Source of the DNA: Alphaproteobacteria bacterium
GTDB lineage: Bacteria > Pseudomonadota > Alphaproteobacteria > Caulobacterales > Aquidulcibacteraceae
DNA: 64,000 bases
Assembly (NCBI GenBank): GCA_026400735.1
Contig: JAPLOL010000078.1
Coordinates: 48,963 to 112,962 of the forward strand
Direction: 5' to 3'
Part shown: piece by piece, positions 47,024 to 56,260 of the stretch
Numbering within the stretch: the stretch's first letter is position 1
Layout of the letters: every line of letters begins with the position of its first letter
Notes under the pieces: model-generated
Seen by the model: the letters and a program-made list of their open reading frames with translations, nothing else
What the model was told of the DNA's origin: nothing
Databases searched by the model: none
Made by a program: the position numbers and the translations under genes

Positions 47024-49000
47024 GTGACAGAGCAAGCGATCGCGAACGAAGACATCGTCATCGTCGCGCCGCGCTTGCCTGAGGCACCGGGCGAAGCCGC
47101 CTACTCCGCGTATGAGATCGATCCGATCGTGATCGAAACGGCGACGCGGCTCGATGAAGCGTTGCGCACGGCGCCAGGTGTTTCGACCTTTCGTCGCAAC
47201 GATAGCGCCGCGGCCAATCCGACAATCCAGGGACTATCCATCCGCGCGTCGGCGCCATCGGGTGCGGGGCGTGCGTTGGTGACGCTGGATGGTCAGCCAC
47301 TGAACGATCCGTTTGGCGGCTGGGTGATTTGGGGCGCTGTGCCGCCCGAGACTGTGGCGAACGCAACAGTGTTGCGCGGCGCTGGCGCAGGGCCGTATGG
47401 CGCGGGCGCGCTGACTGGCACGGTGCAGTTGGATGAACGGCGCGGGCAAGGCACGGTGCTTTCGCTTGAAGGCGGCGAACGCGGACAGTTTCGTGCGGCG
47501 GGTGTTGGCGAAGCGCGGGGCGATGCGTGGTCGTTCATGCTGGCGGCGAGTGCGCAGCAAGATGATGGCTGGATACCGGTGCGCGCCGGCCGCGGCGCGG
47601 CGGATACGGAGGTATGGTCCGACTCTGCTGCGGGCGTCGCGCGGCTTGAGTGGCGCGATGGTGAGCGCGTGTTCGCGGCTCGGTTGAGCGGATATTCCGA
47701 GAGCCGTGGCGCAGGCTTGGTCGGCGCGGAATCCATTTCCGATGGCGCCAGCCTAAGCGTGACACTCGCAGCACCTGCGGGCGACGTGGCGTGGCGCGTG
47801 CAGGCTTGGGCGATGACGTCGGATCTCTACAACACGTCCGTGGCGACGGCGCCGAACCGCGGCACGACGACGCCGGCAAACGAGCAATACGCAACGCCGG
47901 CGTCTGGCTGGGGCGGCAACGCCGCTTTGCGTTGGACGCGCGATGATTACGGCGTCGAAGTCGGCGCCGATCTACGCACGGCGGATGGCGAGACGCGCGA
48001 GCGCTTCTCGTTCAGTGGCGGCCAATTCACGCGCAACCGCATCGCGGGAGGACGAACGCTGACGGCCGGCGCTTATATTGAAGGCTGGCGCGAGGTTGGT
48101 GATTGGCTTTTCACCGGCGGCGCGCGCGTCGACCAATATCGCGCTTGGAATGGGCAACGCGTTGAGCGGTTGATTGCGACGAACGCGCCGCTATTGGAGT
48201 TTACGCCAGAAGACACAACAACGGTTGCACCAACGGCGCGGCTTGGTCTGCGGCGTGAGTTTGGCGAGTTCTACCTACGCAGCGCCGCATACGCCGGATT
48301 CCGGTCGCCGACGTTGAACGAGCTCCATCGCCCCTTCCGCGTCGGCAATGACGTCACTGAGGCAAACGCTGCATTGGAGCCTGAGCGGATCGTCGGCTTT
48401 GATTTTGGTGTTGGCGGTGACTACGCGAACTGGTCCTGGGACGCTGGCGTGTTCGCGACGCGGCTCGATGATGCGATCGTCAATGTGACGCTCGGCGCTG
48501 GACCTGGCACGTTTCCGCCAGGCGTGTTCGTGCCCACGGGCGGCGCCTACCGGGAGCGACAGAACGCTGGCGCGATCAATGCCGCAGGGGTTGAAGCCGA
48601 AGCGCATGGTGAGTGGAACGAGCGCGTCGGCTGGCGCGTGGCGCTAAACTACACCGACGCAGAATTTGGCAGCGGACCACTGGCGGGCTTGCGGCCGGCG
48701 CAATCGCCGGAATGGAGCGCGAGCGCTGGCGTGGAGTGGCGACCGCTCGACGCGACGACGCTGTCGGCAGCGCTCATCTATGAAACTGCGCGGTTCGAGG
48801 ATGACCTGAACTCGCGTGAGCTTGATGCGGCGGCGACGTTGGATCTGCGCGCCGAGCAGCGATTGCGCGCAGGCGTTTCAGTCTACGCGGCTTTGGACAA
48901 TGCGCTGGACGCTGACGTCGAGACGGCTGAAACCGGCGATGGGATCGAGAGCTTTGGGCCGCCGCGCGGGTTTCGCGTGGGTCTGGTGCTGCGGCGGTAG
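47024..49000 (+). CDS. TonB-dependent receptor without evident signal peptide
   Basis: A 658-residue receptor with plug (about 30-140: TRLDEALRTAPGVSTFRRND, then VLRGAGAGPYGAGALTGTVQ) and a beta-barrel ending RVGLVLRR. The barrel has many Trp/Tyr strands and the C-terminal residue is Arg rather than the usual Phe. The frame begins at GTG 47024, nine bases after the stop of the peptidase gene, and has no hydrophobic leader; export to the outer membrane is then unclear. Either the start is elsewhere or the leader was lost. Probably co-transcribed with the peptidase. Confidence 0.8.
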   Translation: MTEQAIANEDIVIVAPRLPEAPGEAAYSAYEIDPIVIETATRLDEALRTAPGVSTFRRNDSAAANPTIQGLSIRASAPSGAGRALVTLDGQPLNDPFGGWVIWGAVPPETVANATVLRGAGAGPYGAGALTGTVQLDERRGQGTVLSLEGGERGQFRAAGVGEARGDAWSFMLAASAQQDDGWIPVRAGRGAADTEVWSDSAAGVARLEWRDGERVFAARLSGYSESRGAGLVGAESISDGASLSVTLAAPAGDVAWRVQAWAMTSDLYNTSVATAPNRGTTTPANEQYATPASGWGGNAALRWTRDDYGVEVGADLRTADGETRERFSFSGGQFTRNRIAGGRTLTAGAYIEGWREVGDWLFTGGARVDQYRAWNGQRVERLIATNAPLLEFTPEDTTTVAPTARLGLRREFGEFYLRSAAYAGFRSPTLNELHRPFRVGNDVTEANAALEPERIVGFDFGVGGDYANWSWDAGVFATRLDDAIVNVTLGAGPGTFPPGVFVPTGGAYRERQNAGAINAAGVEAEAHGEWNERVGWRVALNYTDAEFGSGPLAGLRPAQSPEWSASAGVEWRPLDATTLSAALIYETARFEDDLNSRELDAAATLDLRAEQRLRAGVSVYAALDNALDADVETAETGDGIESFGPPRGFRVGLVLRR

Positions 49001-49059
49001 CGCCGGCCACCCTTGAGACGGCTGGCGCATCGCACGGAATTGGACTAATCCCGCGCCCC

Positions 49060-49713
49060 ATGACACGGAAACTCTCACTGACTGTCGATAGCAAGAACAT
49101 CGCGGTCTATCTGCACAAGGGCGATCTGCCCGATAGCGTCAACTTCAACGGCCCGGTTGCGGTCGACAGCGAGACGATGGGTCTGTCGCTGATCCGCGAT
49201 CCGCTTTGCCTGGTGCAAATCTCTGATGGCGGCCCGGAAGCGCACTTGGTGCAGCTCGATCGAGCCACCTACGACGCGCCGAATCTGAAGCGCGTGCTGA
49301 CCGATCCGCAACGTCTCAAGCTCTTCCACTTCGCGCGTTTCGACATCGCCATGTTCATGCGCGATCTCTCGATCATCACGACGCCGCTCTATTGCACCAA
49401 GATCGCATCGAAGTTGGTGCGCACCTACACGGATCGTCACGGCCTGAAGGATCTCACCAAGGAAGTGCTCGGCCGCGACATTTCCAAGGATCAGCAATCG
49501 AGCGATTGGGGCGCGCCGGAGCTTTCGGATGCGCAGCTCGCGTATGCGGCGTCGGACGTTCTGCACTTGCATGCACTGAAAGAACGCCTCGACGCTATGC
49601 TCGCCCGCGAAGGCCGCACCGAGATTGCGCAATCGTGCTTCGACTTCCTGCCGACACGCGCGGCGCTTGATCTCGCCGGTTGGGAAGAGACAGACATTTT
49701 CGCGCACGCATGA
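49060..49713 (+). CDS. Ribonuclease D-like 3'-5' exonuclease
   Basis: A 217-residue DEDDy exonuclease: Exo I VDSETMG, Exo II HFARFDIAMF, Exo III YAASDVLHL with the tyrosine. It lacks the HRDC domains of full RNase D, as in the short alphaproteobacterial form, and trims RNA 3' ends. The last bases overlap the start of a small membrane protein (ATGA at 49710). It opens a run of coupled genes reaching the AMP ligase. Confidence 0.9.
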   Translation: MTRKLSLTVDSKNIAVYLHKGDLPDSVNFNGPVAVDSETMGLSLIRDPLCLVQISDGGPEAHLVQLDRATYDAPNLKRVLTDPQRLKLFHFARFDIAMFMRDLSIITTPLYCTKIASKLVRTYTDRHGLKDLTKEVLGRDISKDQQSSDWGAPELSDAQLAYAASDVLHLHALKERLDAMLAREGRTEIAQSCFDFLPTRAALDLAGWEETDIFAHA

Positions 49714-49877
49714 TGGCAGCCAAGATCGGGATCTGGCTCGTCTGGGTATTTGCCGTTCTCGTGGGCATGGTCGCCTCGTTCGTCGGCGCCGTAATTACGA
49801 TCCCAATGTTGGCGATGGTGGTGTTCTCACCAGCCTTGTTCTTGGTGCTGCGTCGCGCGCCGTGGGCGCACAAATGA
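49710..49877 (+). CDS. Small membrane protein
   Basis: A 55-residue protein with one or two hydrophobic helices (GIWLVWVFAVLVGMVASFVG and PMLAMVVFSPALFLVL). Its ATG overlaps the RNase D-like gene stop, and its TGA overlaps the ATG of the next micro-ORF. It could be a real small protein or one half of a former two-part membrane protein. Confidence 0.5.
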   Translation: MMAAKIGIWLVWVFAVLVGMVASFVGAVITIPMLAMVVFSPALFLVLRRAPWAHK

Positions 49878-49936
49878 TTGCCGCATTGATCCTTGGCGCC
49901 TACGCTGCGTGGATGATCGTGGACCAAATCCTATGA
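49874..49936 (+). CDS. 20-residue hydrophobic micro-ORF
   Basis: ATG at 49874 overlaps the preceding TGA (ATGA), and its TGA at 49934-49936 overlaps the cupin ATG at 49933. The product (MIAALILGAYAAWMIVDQIL) is a single hydrophobic helix. It is either a coupled mini-protein or the shifted end of the gene before it. Confidence 0.35.
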   Translation: MIAALILGAYAAWMIVDQIL

Positions 49937-50286
49937 CCGCTAAGATCAACCTCGCCGAAAAACTCGCGATGTTCGAAGGCCATTGGCAGCCGCGCGTCGT
50001 TGGCGCATTCAACGGGCACGATTTGATGGTCGTAAAGTTCCAGGGACAATTCCCCTGGCACTCGCACGCTGACACTGATGACTTTTTCCTCGTCCTCAAG
50101 GGCGAGATGATCATGCGCTTGCGCGATGGCGATGTGCGCGTTGGGCCAGGTGAAGTGTTTGTGGTGGCGCAAGGCGTCGAGCACGCGCCGTTCGCCGAAG
50201 AAGAAACGCATGTGATGCTGATCGAGCCGAAGGGTACGCCGAACACAGGCGATCCCGCGACAGCCGCGCCACGCCGGGAGATTTGA
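49933..50286 (+). CDS. Cupin-domain protein
   Basis: A 117-residue single-cupin protein. Motif 1 is FPWHSHADTDDFFLVLKGEM with the two metal-binding histidines and a glutamate-like position occupied by D; motif 2 is GPGEVFVVAQGVEHAP. It binds a metal and small molecules. The ATG at 49933 overlaps the stop of the micro-ORF; an in-frame extension to 49909 is not needed. It lies directly before the AMP ligase, with overlapping stop and start. Confidence 0.85.
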   Translation: MTAKINLAEKLAMFEGHWQPRVVGAFNGHDLMVVKFQGQFPWHSHADTDDFFLVLKGEMIMRLRDGDVRVGPGEVFVVAQGVEHAPFAEEETHVMLIEPKGTPNTGDPATAAPRREI

Positions 50287-51815
50287 GCTTGAGCACCGAA
50301 GCGTTCACGCCGCTGCCCGATATGATCCGCTCGCTCGCCGAAGCGGCGCCGGAGAAGATCGCGCTGATTCAGGATGATCGGCAGCTCTCTTACGGCGATC
50401 TCGACAAGGTTATGGATCGCGTCGCGGCGGCTTTGCAGCGCGAAGGCGCAAAGCCCGCGGATAGCGTCGCGATCTGCGCTGGAACATCCATCGAGTATGC
50501 GTGCGCATTCCTGGGCGCATTGCGCGCGGGCGTGGCGGTGGCGCCGATTGCGCCCTCTTCCACGGCAGATAGCATCGTCGAAATGGTCGCCGATTGCGGC
50601 GCGAAGGTATTCTTTCTCGACAAGAGTGTTGGCGATGCGCTGGGCGAGCGGCTTAGTGCGATCAAAGCCAAGCTCATTGGACTCGATGATGGCGCGCCGG
50701 GCTTGCGGCATGATCAGTTCGTCGCACCGGCGGGCGCGAAGCCGGCGCCGGTGACGATCACCGAGGATATGCCGTTCAACATCATCTACTCTTCGGGCAC
50801 GACCGGCACACCGAAAGGCATCGTGCAAAGTTTCGGCATGCGCTTCGGCCATGTCGCGCGCGCGGTCGCTATGGGATACGGACCGGGCGCGGTGACCTTG
50901 CTGTCGACGCCGCTCTATTCGAACACAACCCTGGTGAGCTTCTTTCCGACGATTGGGCTCGGCGGCACAGCCGTGCTGATGAAGAAGTTCGACGCCGCGC
51001 AATATCTCGACCTGGCGCAAAAGCACCGCGCAACCCACACGATGCTGGTGCCGGTGCAGTATTCGAGGCTAATGGCGCGCGAGGATTTCAACTCGTACGA
51101 TCTCTCAAGCTTCGTGATGAAATTCTGTACCTCCGCGCCCTTCTCGGCGGCACTCAAAGCGGATGTGCTGAAACGCTGGCCCGGTGGGCTGGTCGAATAT
51201 TTCGGCATGACTGAGGGCGGCGGCACCTGCGTGCTGATCGCGCATGTCTATCCGGAGAAACTGCACACCGTCGGCCAACCAGCGCCAGGTCACGATATCC
51301 GCGTCATCGATGAAGACGGCCGCGAACTGCCGCGCGGCGAGGTCGGCGAACTTGTCGGCCGGTCTGAACTCGTGATGAGCGGCTATCATAATCGCAAAGA
51401 ACAGACGGACGCCGCGACGTGGGTTTCGCCAGATGGCTTGGCGTTCATTCGCACTGGCGACGTCGGGCGCTTCGATGCGGATGGGTTCGTCGAACTCATG
51501 GACCGCAAGAAGGACATGATCATCTCCGGCGGGTTCAACATCTATCCGAGCGACCTCGAAGCGGTGCTCCGCCAACATCCAGACGTGGCGGATGTCGCCG
51601 TCGTTGGCGTGCCGAGCGTCGACTGGGGCGAGACGCCGGTCGCGTTCATAGTGTCGCGCGGCGCCGACGCCGAAACGCTGCGCGCATTTGCAAACGAACG
51701 CGTCGGCAAGACGCAGCGCATCAGCGATGTGCGGCTGATTGACGAACTCCCGCGCAGCCACATCGGCAAGATATTGAAGCGTGAGCTACGCGACGCTTAC
51801 GCGCCGCGCGCCTAG
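50283..51815 (+). CDS. AMP-dependent acyl-CoA synthetase
   Basis: A 510-residue ANL enzyme with P-loop [12 protein letters not shown]5 [10 protein letters not shown]7 [13 protein letters not shown], hinge [16 protein letters not shown] and the catalytic lysine in IGKILKREL. It belongs to the medium/long-chain or aryl acid CoA-ligase group. The TTG at 50283 overlaps the cupin stop; a second TTG at 50289 is possible. It shares the operon with a cupin, so it may act on an aromatic or short acid, but the substrate is not readable. Confidence 0.9.
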   Translation: MSLSTEAFTPLPDMIRSLAEAAPEKIALIQDDRQLSYGDLDKVMDRVAAALQREGAKPADSVAICAGTSIEYACAFLGALRAGVAVAPIAPSSTADSIVEMVADCGAKVFFLDKSVGDALGERLSAIKAKLIGLDDGAPGLRHDQFVAPAGAKPAPVTITEDMPFNIIYSSGTTGTPKGIVQSFGMRFGHVARAVAMGYGPGAVTLLSTPLYSNTTLVSFFPTIGLGGTAVLMKKFDAAQYLDLAQKHRATHTMLVPVQYSRLMAREDFNSYDLSSFVMKFCTSAPFSAALKADVLKRWPGGLVEYFGMTEGGGTCVLIAHVYPEKLHTVGQPAPGHDIRVIDEDGRELPRGEVGELVGRSELVMSGYHNRKEQTDAATWVSPDGLAFIRTGDVGRFDADGFVELMDRKKDMIISGGFNIYPSDLEAVLRQHPDVADVAVVGVPSVDWGETPVAFIVSRGADAETLRAFANERVGKTQRISDVRLIDELPRSHIGKILKRELRDAYAPRA

Positions 51816-51973
51816 TTCTTTGCCTTCGCGCGGCAGCGGTCCGAGCAATAACGCACGCTTTCCCAATCGCGCGCCCACTTCTTGCGCCACGTGAACGGCT
51901 TGCCGCAAGTTGCACAGGGCTTTTGCGGCAGGTTCGATTTATCTTTGCGAATGCCGTTTGCGTTCCGGGGCAT
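51812..51973 (-). CDS. DUF2256 zinc-finger-like protein
   Basis: A 53-residue DUF2256 protein with two CxxC-type pairs (PCATCGKPF and [11 protein letters not shown]) that likely bind zinc. The start at 51973 fits the family's usual length; the open frame extends to 52270 as a shadow of the photolyase gene. DUF2256 genes usually lie beside [4Fe-4S] cryptochrome/photolyase genes, as here (divergent). Confidence 0.85.
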   Translation of the reverse strand: MPRNANGIRKDKSNLPQKPCATCGKPFTWRKKWARDWESVRYCSDRCRAKAKN

Positions 51974-52033
51974 CAGGGTTTTTAGCAGGGCGCTACATGT
52001 GATCCAATATCTCAGCGGCCGCGTAACGGCTCG

Positions 52034-53557
52034 GTGAGCCAAGCGCTGCGTCTTATCCTTGGAGATCAACTCTCCCCACGCATCGCCGCCCTGCGCGACG
52101 TAGATCGGTCCAGCGACACGATCCTCCTCGCGGAGGTCAATGCTGAAGCCACGTACGTTCGCCATCACAAAAAGAAGATTGCGTTCGTGTTCGCTGCTAT
52201 GCGCGCCTTTGCGGCGCGGCTTGAGACAGATGGTTTTCGCGTTCGCTACGTCAAACTCGACGACCCCCAAAACTCTGGCTCATTGCGCGGTGAAGTTGAG
52301 CGGGCGCTGCGCGAGGGCGATTTCGATGAAATCGTCATCACGGAGCCAGGCGAGCATCGCCTAGCCATTGATATGGCGGAGTGGGAAGCCGCATTTGGTG
52401 TGCCTCTTGAGATCCGCGAAGACAGCCGCTTCATCTGCTCTCACGCTGCGTTCCGCAGCTGGGCGCAGGGACGCAAGCAATTGCGCATGGAATTTTTCTA
52501 TCGCGAGATGCGTCAAGCAACCAGCCTCTTGATGGATGAACGCGAACCTGCCGGCGGACGCTGGAATTTCGACGCGGAAAATCGAAAACCCGCGAAACCC
52601 GATTTGTTCATGCCGCGGCCGCCTCGGTTCGAGCCCGACAACGAGACCGAAGCCGTTCTCACACTTGTGGCTGATCGCTTCTCCGAACACTTCGGCGATC
52701 TGACGCCCTTCTGGTTCGGCGTGACCCATGATCACGCCGAAATCGCTCTCCAGCACTTCCTGAGCGCCGCGCTTCCCCGCTTCGGCGACTACCAAGACGC
52801 AATGCTGACGGATGAGCCGTTTCTCTATCACTCCGTCATTTCCATGTATTTGAACGTCGGCCTCCTCGACGCACGCGACATCTGCCGACGCGCTGAGGAA
52901 GAATACCGCCAGGGACGCGCGCCGCTGAACGCCGTGGAGGGCTTCATCCGGCAAATTCTGGGTTGGCGTGAGTACGTTCGAGGCATCTATTGGCTGCGTG
53001 GTCCACACTATGTCGAGAGCAACGCCCTCCAAGCAAAGCGCGCCTTGCCGTGGTTCTATTGGTCAGCCGAAACCGACATGGCGTGCATGAAGGCCGCTCT
53101 GCAGCAGACCAAGTCCGAAGCCTATACGCACCACATTCAGCGCCTCATGGTGACCGGCAATTTCGCTCTGCTTGCAGGGATCGATCCGTACCAGGTGCAT
53201 GAATGGTATTTGGCAGTGTATGCGGACGCATACGAATGGGTCGAAGCACCCAACACAATCGGAATGAGCCAATTCGCCGATGACGGCCTGCTCGCATCGA
53301 AGCCATACGCCGCCAGCGGCGCTTACATCAATCGCATGTCCGATCATTGCAAGGGCTGCATCTACGATGTGAAAGCAAAGCAAGGCGCGAGGGCTTGCCC
53401 GTTCAACTATCTATATTGGGATTTTCTCGTTCGCAACCGCGCGAAACTATCGAACAATCCTCGTGTCGCACCGATGTATCGCACGCTTGACGGCATGAGC
53501 GACGAGCGCCGGGCGGAAATCTCGCAAGACGCCACGACGTTCTTGGAAACACTCTGA
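52034..53557 (+). CDS. phrB: [4Fe-4S] bacterial cryptochrome/(6-4) photolyase
   Basis: A 507-residue FeS-BCP family member. Four cysteines fall at residues 351, 439, 442 and 455, each one position later than those that hold the iron-sulfur cluster in Agrobacterium PhrB. The C-terminal part binds FAD ([10 protein letters not shown], then [20 protein letters not shown]) and the N-terminal part an antenna lumazine. It repairs (6-4) photoproducts or senses blue light. The start is GTG at 52034 with an N-terminus (LILGDQLS) typical of the family. Divergent from DUF2256. Confidence 0.93.
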   Translation: MSQALRLILGDQLSPRIAALRDVDRSSDTILLAEVNAEATYVRHHKKKIAFVFAAMRAFAARLETDGFRVRYVKLDDPQNSGSLRGEVERALREGDFDEIVITEPGEHRLAIDMAEWEAAFGVPLEIREDSRFICSHAAFRSWAQGRKQLRMEFFYREMRQATSLLMDEREPAGGRWNFDAENRKPAKPDLFMPRPPRFEPDNETEAVLTLVADRFSEHFGDLTPFWFGVTHDHAEIALQHFLSAALPRFGDYQDAMLTDEPFLYHSVISMYLNVGLLDARDICRRAEEEYRQGRAPLNAVEGFIRQILGWREYVRGIYWLRGPHYVESNALQAKRALPWFYWSAETDMACMKAALQQTKSEAYTHHIQRLMVTGNFALLAGIDPYQVHEWYLAVYADAYEWVEAPNTIGMSQFADDGLLASKPYAASGAYINRMSDHCKGCIYDVKAKQGARACPFNYLYWDFLVRNRAKLSNNPRVAPMYRTLDGMSDERRAEISQDATTFLETL

Positions 53558-53607
53558 GCCGATCGTTCGGGATTTACGAAAGAGTTTGCCCTGCCTAGCC
53601 TCGGCGT

Positions 53608-54045
53608 ATGGATGACGCCGAATTTGCACAGCGCTTCGAAGCGATGTTTCGCGAGACGTACCTGCGTGCTGTGCGGCGCGTCAGCGATAAACGCGAGCGG
53701 CTGACGCCGGAGACCGTCGCCCTGCTCGATCATCTGGCGATGAGCGGCCCACTGACGCCAGGCGAACTGGCCAAGCACCTCAACCGCGCGCCATCGACGC
53801 TGACAGAGATGTTGGATCATTTGTTCGAGCAGCACTTGCTCGAACGCGACCGCGATCCGAACGACGGTCGTAAGAGTCTGATCTGGCTGAGCGACCTCGG
53901 CCAAACCGCGCTCGCGGAAGCGCGCCAAGTTCTCGACACAGCAATCGTAGCGCGCGCAGCGGCGGCTCTAACGCCGGACGAACGCGCGCAATTCTTCAAC
54001 TCACTTCAGAAACTGGTAATGGCGATGAAGGGACTTGGATCATGA
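53608..54045 (+). CDS. MarR-family transcriptional regulator
   Basis: A 145-residue winged-helix protein with MSGPLTPGELAKHLNRAPST as the HTH, ERDRDPNDGRKSLIWLSDLG as the wing, and N- and C-terminal dimer helices. ATGA overlap couples it to the small zinc-ribbon gene. It likely represses nearby genes, perhaps itself; effector unknown. Confidence 0.88.
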   Translation: MDDAEFAQRFEAMFRETYLRAVRRVSDKRERLTPETVALLDHLAMSGPLTPGELAKHLNRAPSTLTEMLDHLFEQHLLERDRDPNDGRKSLIWLSDLGQTALAEARQVLDTAIVARAAAALTPDERAQFFNSLQKLVMAMKGLGS

Positions 54046-54281
54046 GTCACAAGTGCGAAAGCTGCGGCATGGCAATCGAAAATGGCGTCTATTGCCAGTA
54101 CTGCGTCGATGAGAGCGGCGCGCTGCAGGATTTCGCCACGCGCTTCGAACGCATGGTGGCCTGGCAAGAACGGCGCGGCAGCGCGCGGCCTCAGGCCGAA
54201 CGCGAAACCATTGCCTACATGGCGACGATGCCAGCGTGGAAGGACCATCCCGAAGTGAAAGCGCGGCTGAGCGCGCAGTGA
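54042..54281 (+). CDS. Putative zinc-ribbon small protein
   Basis: A 79-residue protein whose N-terminus holds two CxxC pairs (CESCGMAIENGVYCQYC), a zinc ribbon also annotated as a transcription-related domain. The rest is helical and polar. The ATG overlaps the MarR stop codon, so the two are made together; it may aid the MarR protein. Confidence 0.8.
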   Translation: MSHKCESCGMAIENGVYCQYCVDESGALQDFATRFERMVAWQERRGSARPQAERETIAYMATMPAWKDHPEVKARLSAQ

Positions 54282-54291
54282 CGTTCGAGGC

Positions 54292-55299
54292 TTAGGCTTT
54301 CACCACTTGCTGATCGATGCGCCCGAAGATTGAGTGCTTCTTTGCGTCGAACATCTCGATCTCGACGCGGTCGCCGTGCTTCAAGAATGGCGTAGACGCT
54401 TTACCGTCTTGGATCGTCTCGATCATCCGTTGCTCGGCGATGCAGGAATATCCCAAGCCGCCTTCATTGATCGGCTTGCCGGGACCACCGTCAGCGCCGC
54501 GATTGGAGATCGTGCCGGAGCCGATGATCGTTCCCGCAGCAAGCTCCCGCGTCTTCGCGGCGTGCGCGATGAGCTGACCGAAGTCGAATGTCATGTCTTC
54601 GCCCGCGTTTGCGGCGCCGAAGAATTTGCCATTCAAACTGACGTGCATCGGCAGATGCAGCTTGCCATCTTTCCAAGCGTCGCCGAGCGCGTCGGGCGTC
54701 ACCGCAACGGGTGAGAACGCCGACGACGGCTTCGATTGGAAAAAGCCAAAGCCCTTTTCCAGCTCAGCCGGAATGAGATTGCGCAAGCTCACATCATTGA
54801 CAAGCATTACGAGGCGGATGCGCTTTCTCGCATCAGCGGCGCTGATGCCGGCTTCGCAATCATCGACGATAACGGCGAGCTCGGCTTCGAAATCACAGCC
54901 CCAAGCTTCGTCTTTCAACGGAATGGCGTCACGCGGACCGAGGAACACGTCGCTGCCGCCTTGGTACATCAGCGGATCCGTCCAGAACGTCTCCGGCATT
55001 TTCGCGCCACGCGCTTGGCGCACAAGCGCGACGTGATTCACGTAGGCCGAGCCATCCGCCCATTGATAGGCGCGCGGCAACGGGGAAGCTGCTTCGCGTT
55101 CGTGAAAGCGCTCGCGCAGGATGGCGCCATTGTTCACGCCCTCCGCGACTGAACGCAGACGCGGCTCAGCGCGCTCCCAGTCATCGAGTGCAGCTTGCAT
55201 CGTCGGCACTTCCGGGCCGGAGTGCGCATACCAGGCGAGATCGTCAGACACGACAACAAGGCGGCCGTCGCGGCCATGGCGCAGGGAGGCAAGCTTCAT
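54292..55299 (-). CDS. fahA: Fumarylacetoacetase
   Basis: A 335-residue FAH-family hydrolase. Metal and catalytic segments include DEAWGCDFEAELAVIVDD, GSGTISNRG and INEGGLGYSCIAEQR. It splits fumarylacetoacetate into fumarate and acetoacetate, the last step of tyrosine breakdown. The ATG at 55299 overlaps the maiA stop as ATGA; an upstream extension to 55374 is a shadow. It ends the operon that starts at hppD. Confidence 0.93.
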   Translation of the reverse strand: MKLASLRHGRDGRLVVVSDDLAWYAHSGPEVPTMQAALDDWERAEPRLRSVAEGVNNGAILRERFHEREAASPLPRAYQWADGSAYVNHVALVRQARGAKMPETFWTDPLMYQGGSDVFLGPRDAIPLKDEAWGCDFEAELAVIVDDCEAGISAADARKRIRLVMLVNDVSLRNLIPAELEKGFGFFQSKPSSAFSPVAVTPDALGDAWKDGKLHLPMHVSLNGKFFGAANAGEDMTFDFGQLIAHAAKTRELAAGTIIGSGTISNRGADGGPGKPINEGGLGYSCIAEQRMIETIQDGKASTPFLKHGDRVEIEMFDAKKHSIFGRIDQQVVKA

Positions 55300-55946
55300 T
55301 GTTTCACTGCGTCCTTCTGATTTTCGGGAGCGGCTTTGATGAAAGCCGGATGTGCACGCGCGCGTTCGTCCCACGCGACGAGGCGCGGGAATGGCGTAAG
55401 ATCGGTTTTGAAACGGCGCGCATTCGCCATCTGCGGCACCAGCATCACGTCGGCAAGCGTCGGTTCATCGCCGAATACGTAAGCCGTATCCGCATGCTTG
55501 GAGACTTGATGCTCAAGCGCATTGAAGCCGAGCTTGATCCAGTGCCGATACCACTCACCGACGTGCTCTTCACTGGCGCCGAACTCGAGCTTGATCCGCG
55601 TCAGCACGCTCGTGTTGTTGAGCGGGTGAATGTCAGTGGCGATTGTGGTGGCGAACGAACGCACTTGCGCGCCAAGCCATGGATCGGCTGGCATGAGGCG
55701 CGGGTTTGGGTAGGTCTGATCAAGCCAAACCAGGATCGAGAGCGATTGAGTGATGATGCCCTGCTCTGTCTCCAGCGCCGGCACGCGCATCTGCGGGTTC
55801 TTTGATCGATACGGCTCGCGCATTTGCTCGTCAGTTCCGGGCGCGATGTTGATCGGGACGCTCTCGTATTCGACATTCTTCAGCGCGAGACCGATGCGAA
55901 CGCGATAAGCAGCGGACGAACGCCAATAATCGTAGAGCTTCAGCAT
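55296..55946 (-). CDS. maiA: Maleylacetoacetate isomerase
   Basis: A 216-residue zeta-class glutathione transferase with YDYWRSSAAYRVRIGLALK, which holds the SSxxYRVRI motif of the family, and a C-terminal helical domain (LADVMLVPQMANARRF). It converts maleylacetoacetate to fumarylacetoacetate using glutathione. The ATG at 55946 overlaps the TGA of the lipoprotein gene, and its stop overlaps fahA. Confidence 0.93.
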   Translation of the reverse strand: MLKLYDYWRSSAAYRVRIGLALKNVEYESVPINIAPGTDEQMREPYRSKNPQMRVPALETEQGIITQSLSILVWLDQTYPNPRLMPADPWLGAQVRSFATTIATDIHPLNNTSVLTRIKLEFGASEEHVGEWYRHWIKLGFNALEHQVSKHADTAYVFGDEPTLADVMLVPQMANARRFKTDLTPFPRLVAWDERARAHPAFIKAAPENQKDAVKQ

Positions 55947-56260
55947 CAACGGCGTCTCTCGTTTAGGCGCAAGTTGCGCACTTCCCAGCCACCCGACGTG
56001 GTTCGCACCACCCAGATCATGATCGATACATTGCCTTGCTCAGTGGAAAAGACCACTGGGCATGTGAATACGCCGCCGCGCGGTTGGCAACCCTCATAAG
56101 CGGCGATGTGAGCGGTCGAGAGATCGGGTGCGTTCGCAGTTTCACCTCGGGCGTAAAAATCGTGGACCGCCGCGTCCAAGTCGTCCTGAGACGGGCCAAG
56201 TATTGAGCCACAAGATGCGAGCGCGCACAGCGCTGCGGCGAGCGTGAGAGCGCGGATCAT
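55946..56260 (-). CDS. Small lipoprotein in tyrosine-catabolism operon
   Basis: A 104-residue lipoprotein (LCALASCGS lipobox, Cys about 17) with one further cysteine pair around a beta-rich region (GCQPRGGVFTCPVVF). ATG at 56260 overlaps the VOC gene stop. No catalytic motif is seen. Its place between VOC and maiA genes suggests co-expression, not a catalytic role. Confidence 0.65.
   Translation of the reverse strand: MIRALTLAAALCALASCGSILGPSQDDLDAAVHDFYARGETANAPDLSTAHIAAYEGCQPRGGVFTCPVVFSTEQGNVSIMIWVVRTTSGGWEVRNLRLNERRR

Noticed and set aside
49827..51038. A 403-codon minus-strand frame
   Set aside because: It lies antisense to the cupin and AMP-ligase genes, has low-complexity Arg/His/Ala composition and no domain; a codon-bias shadow.
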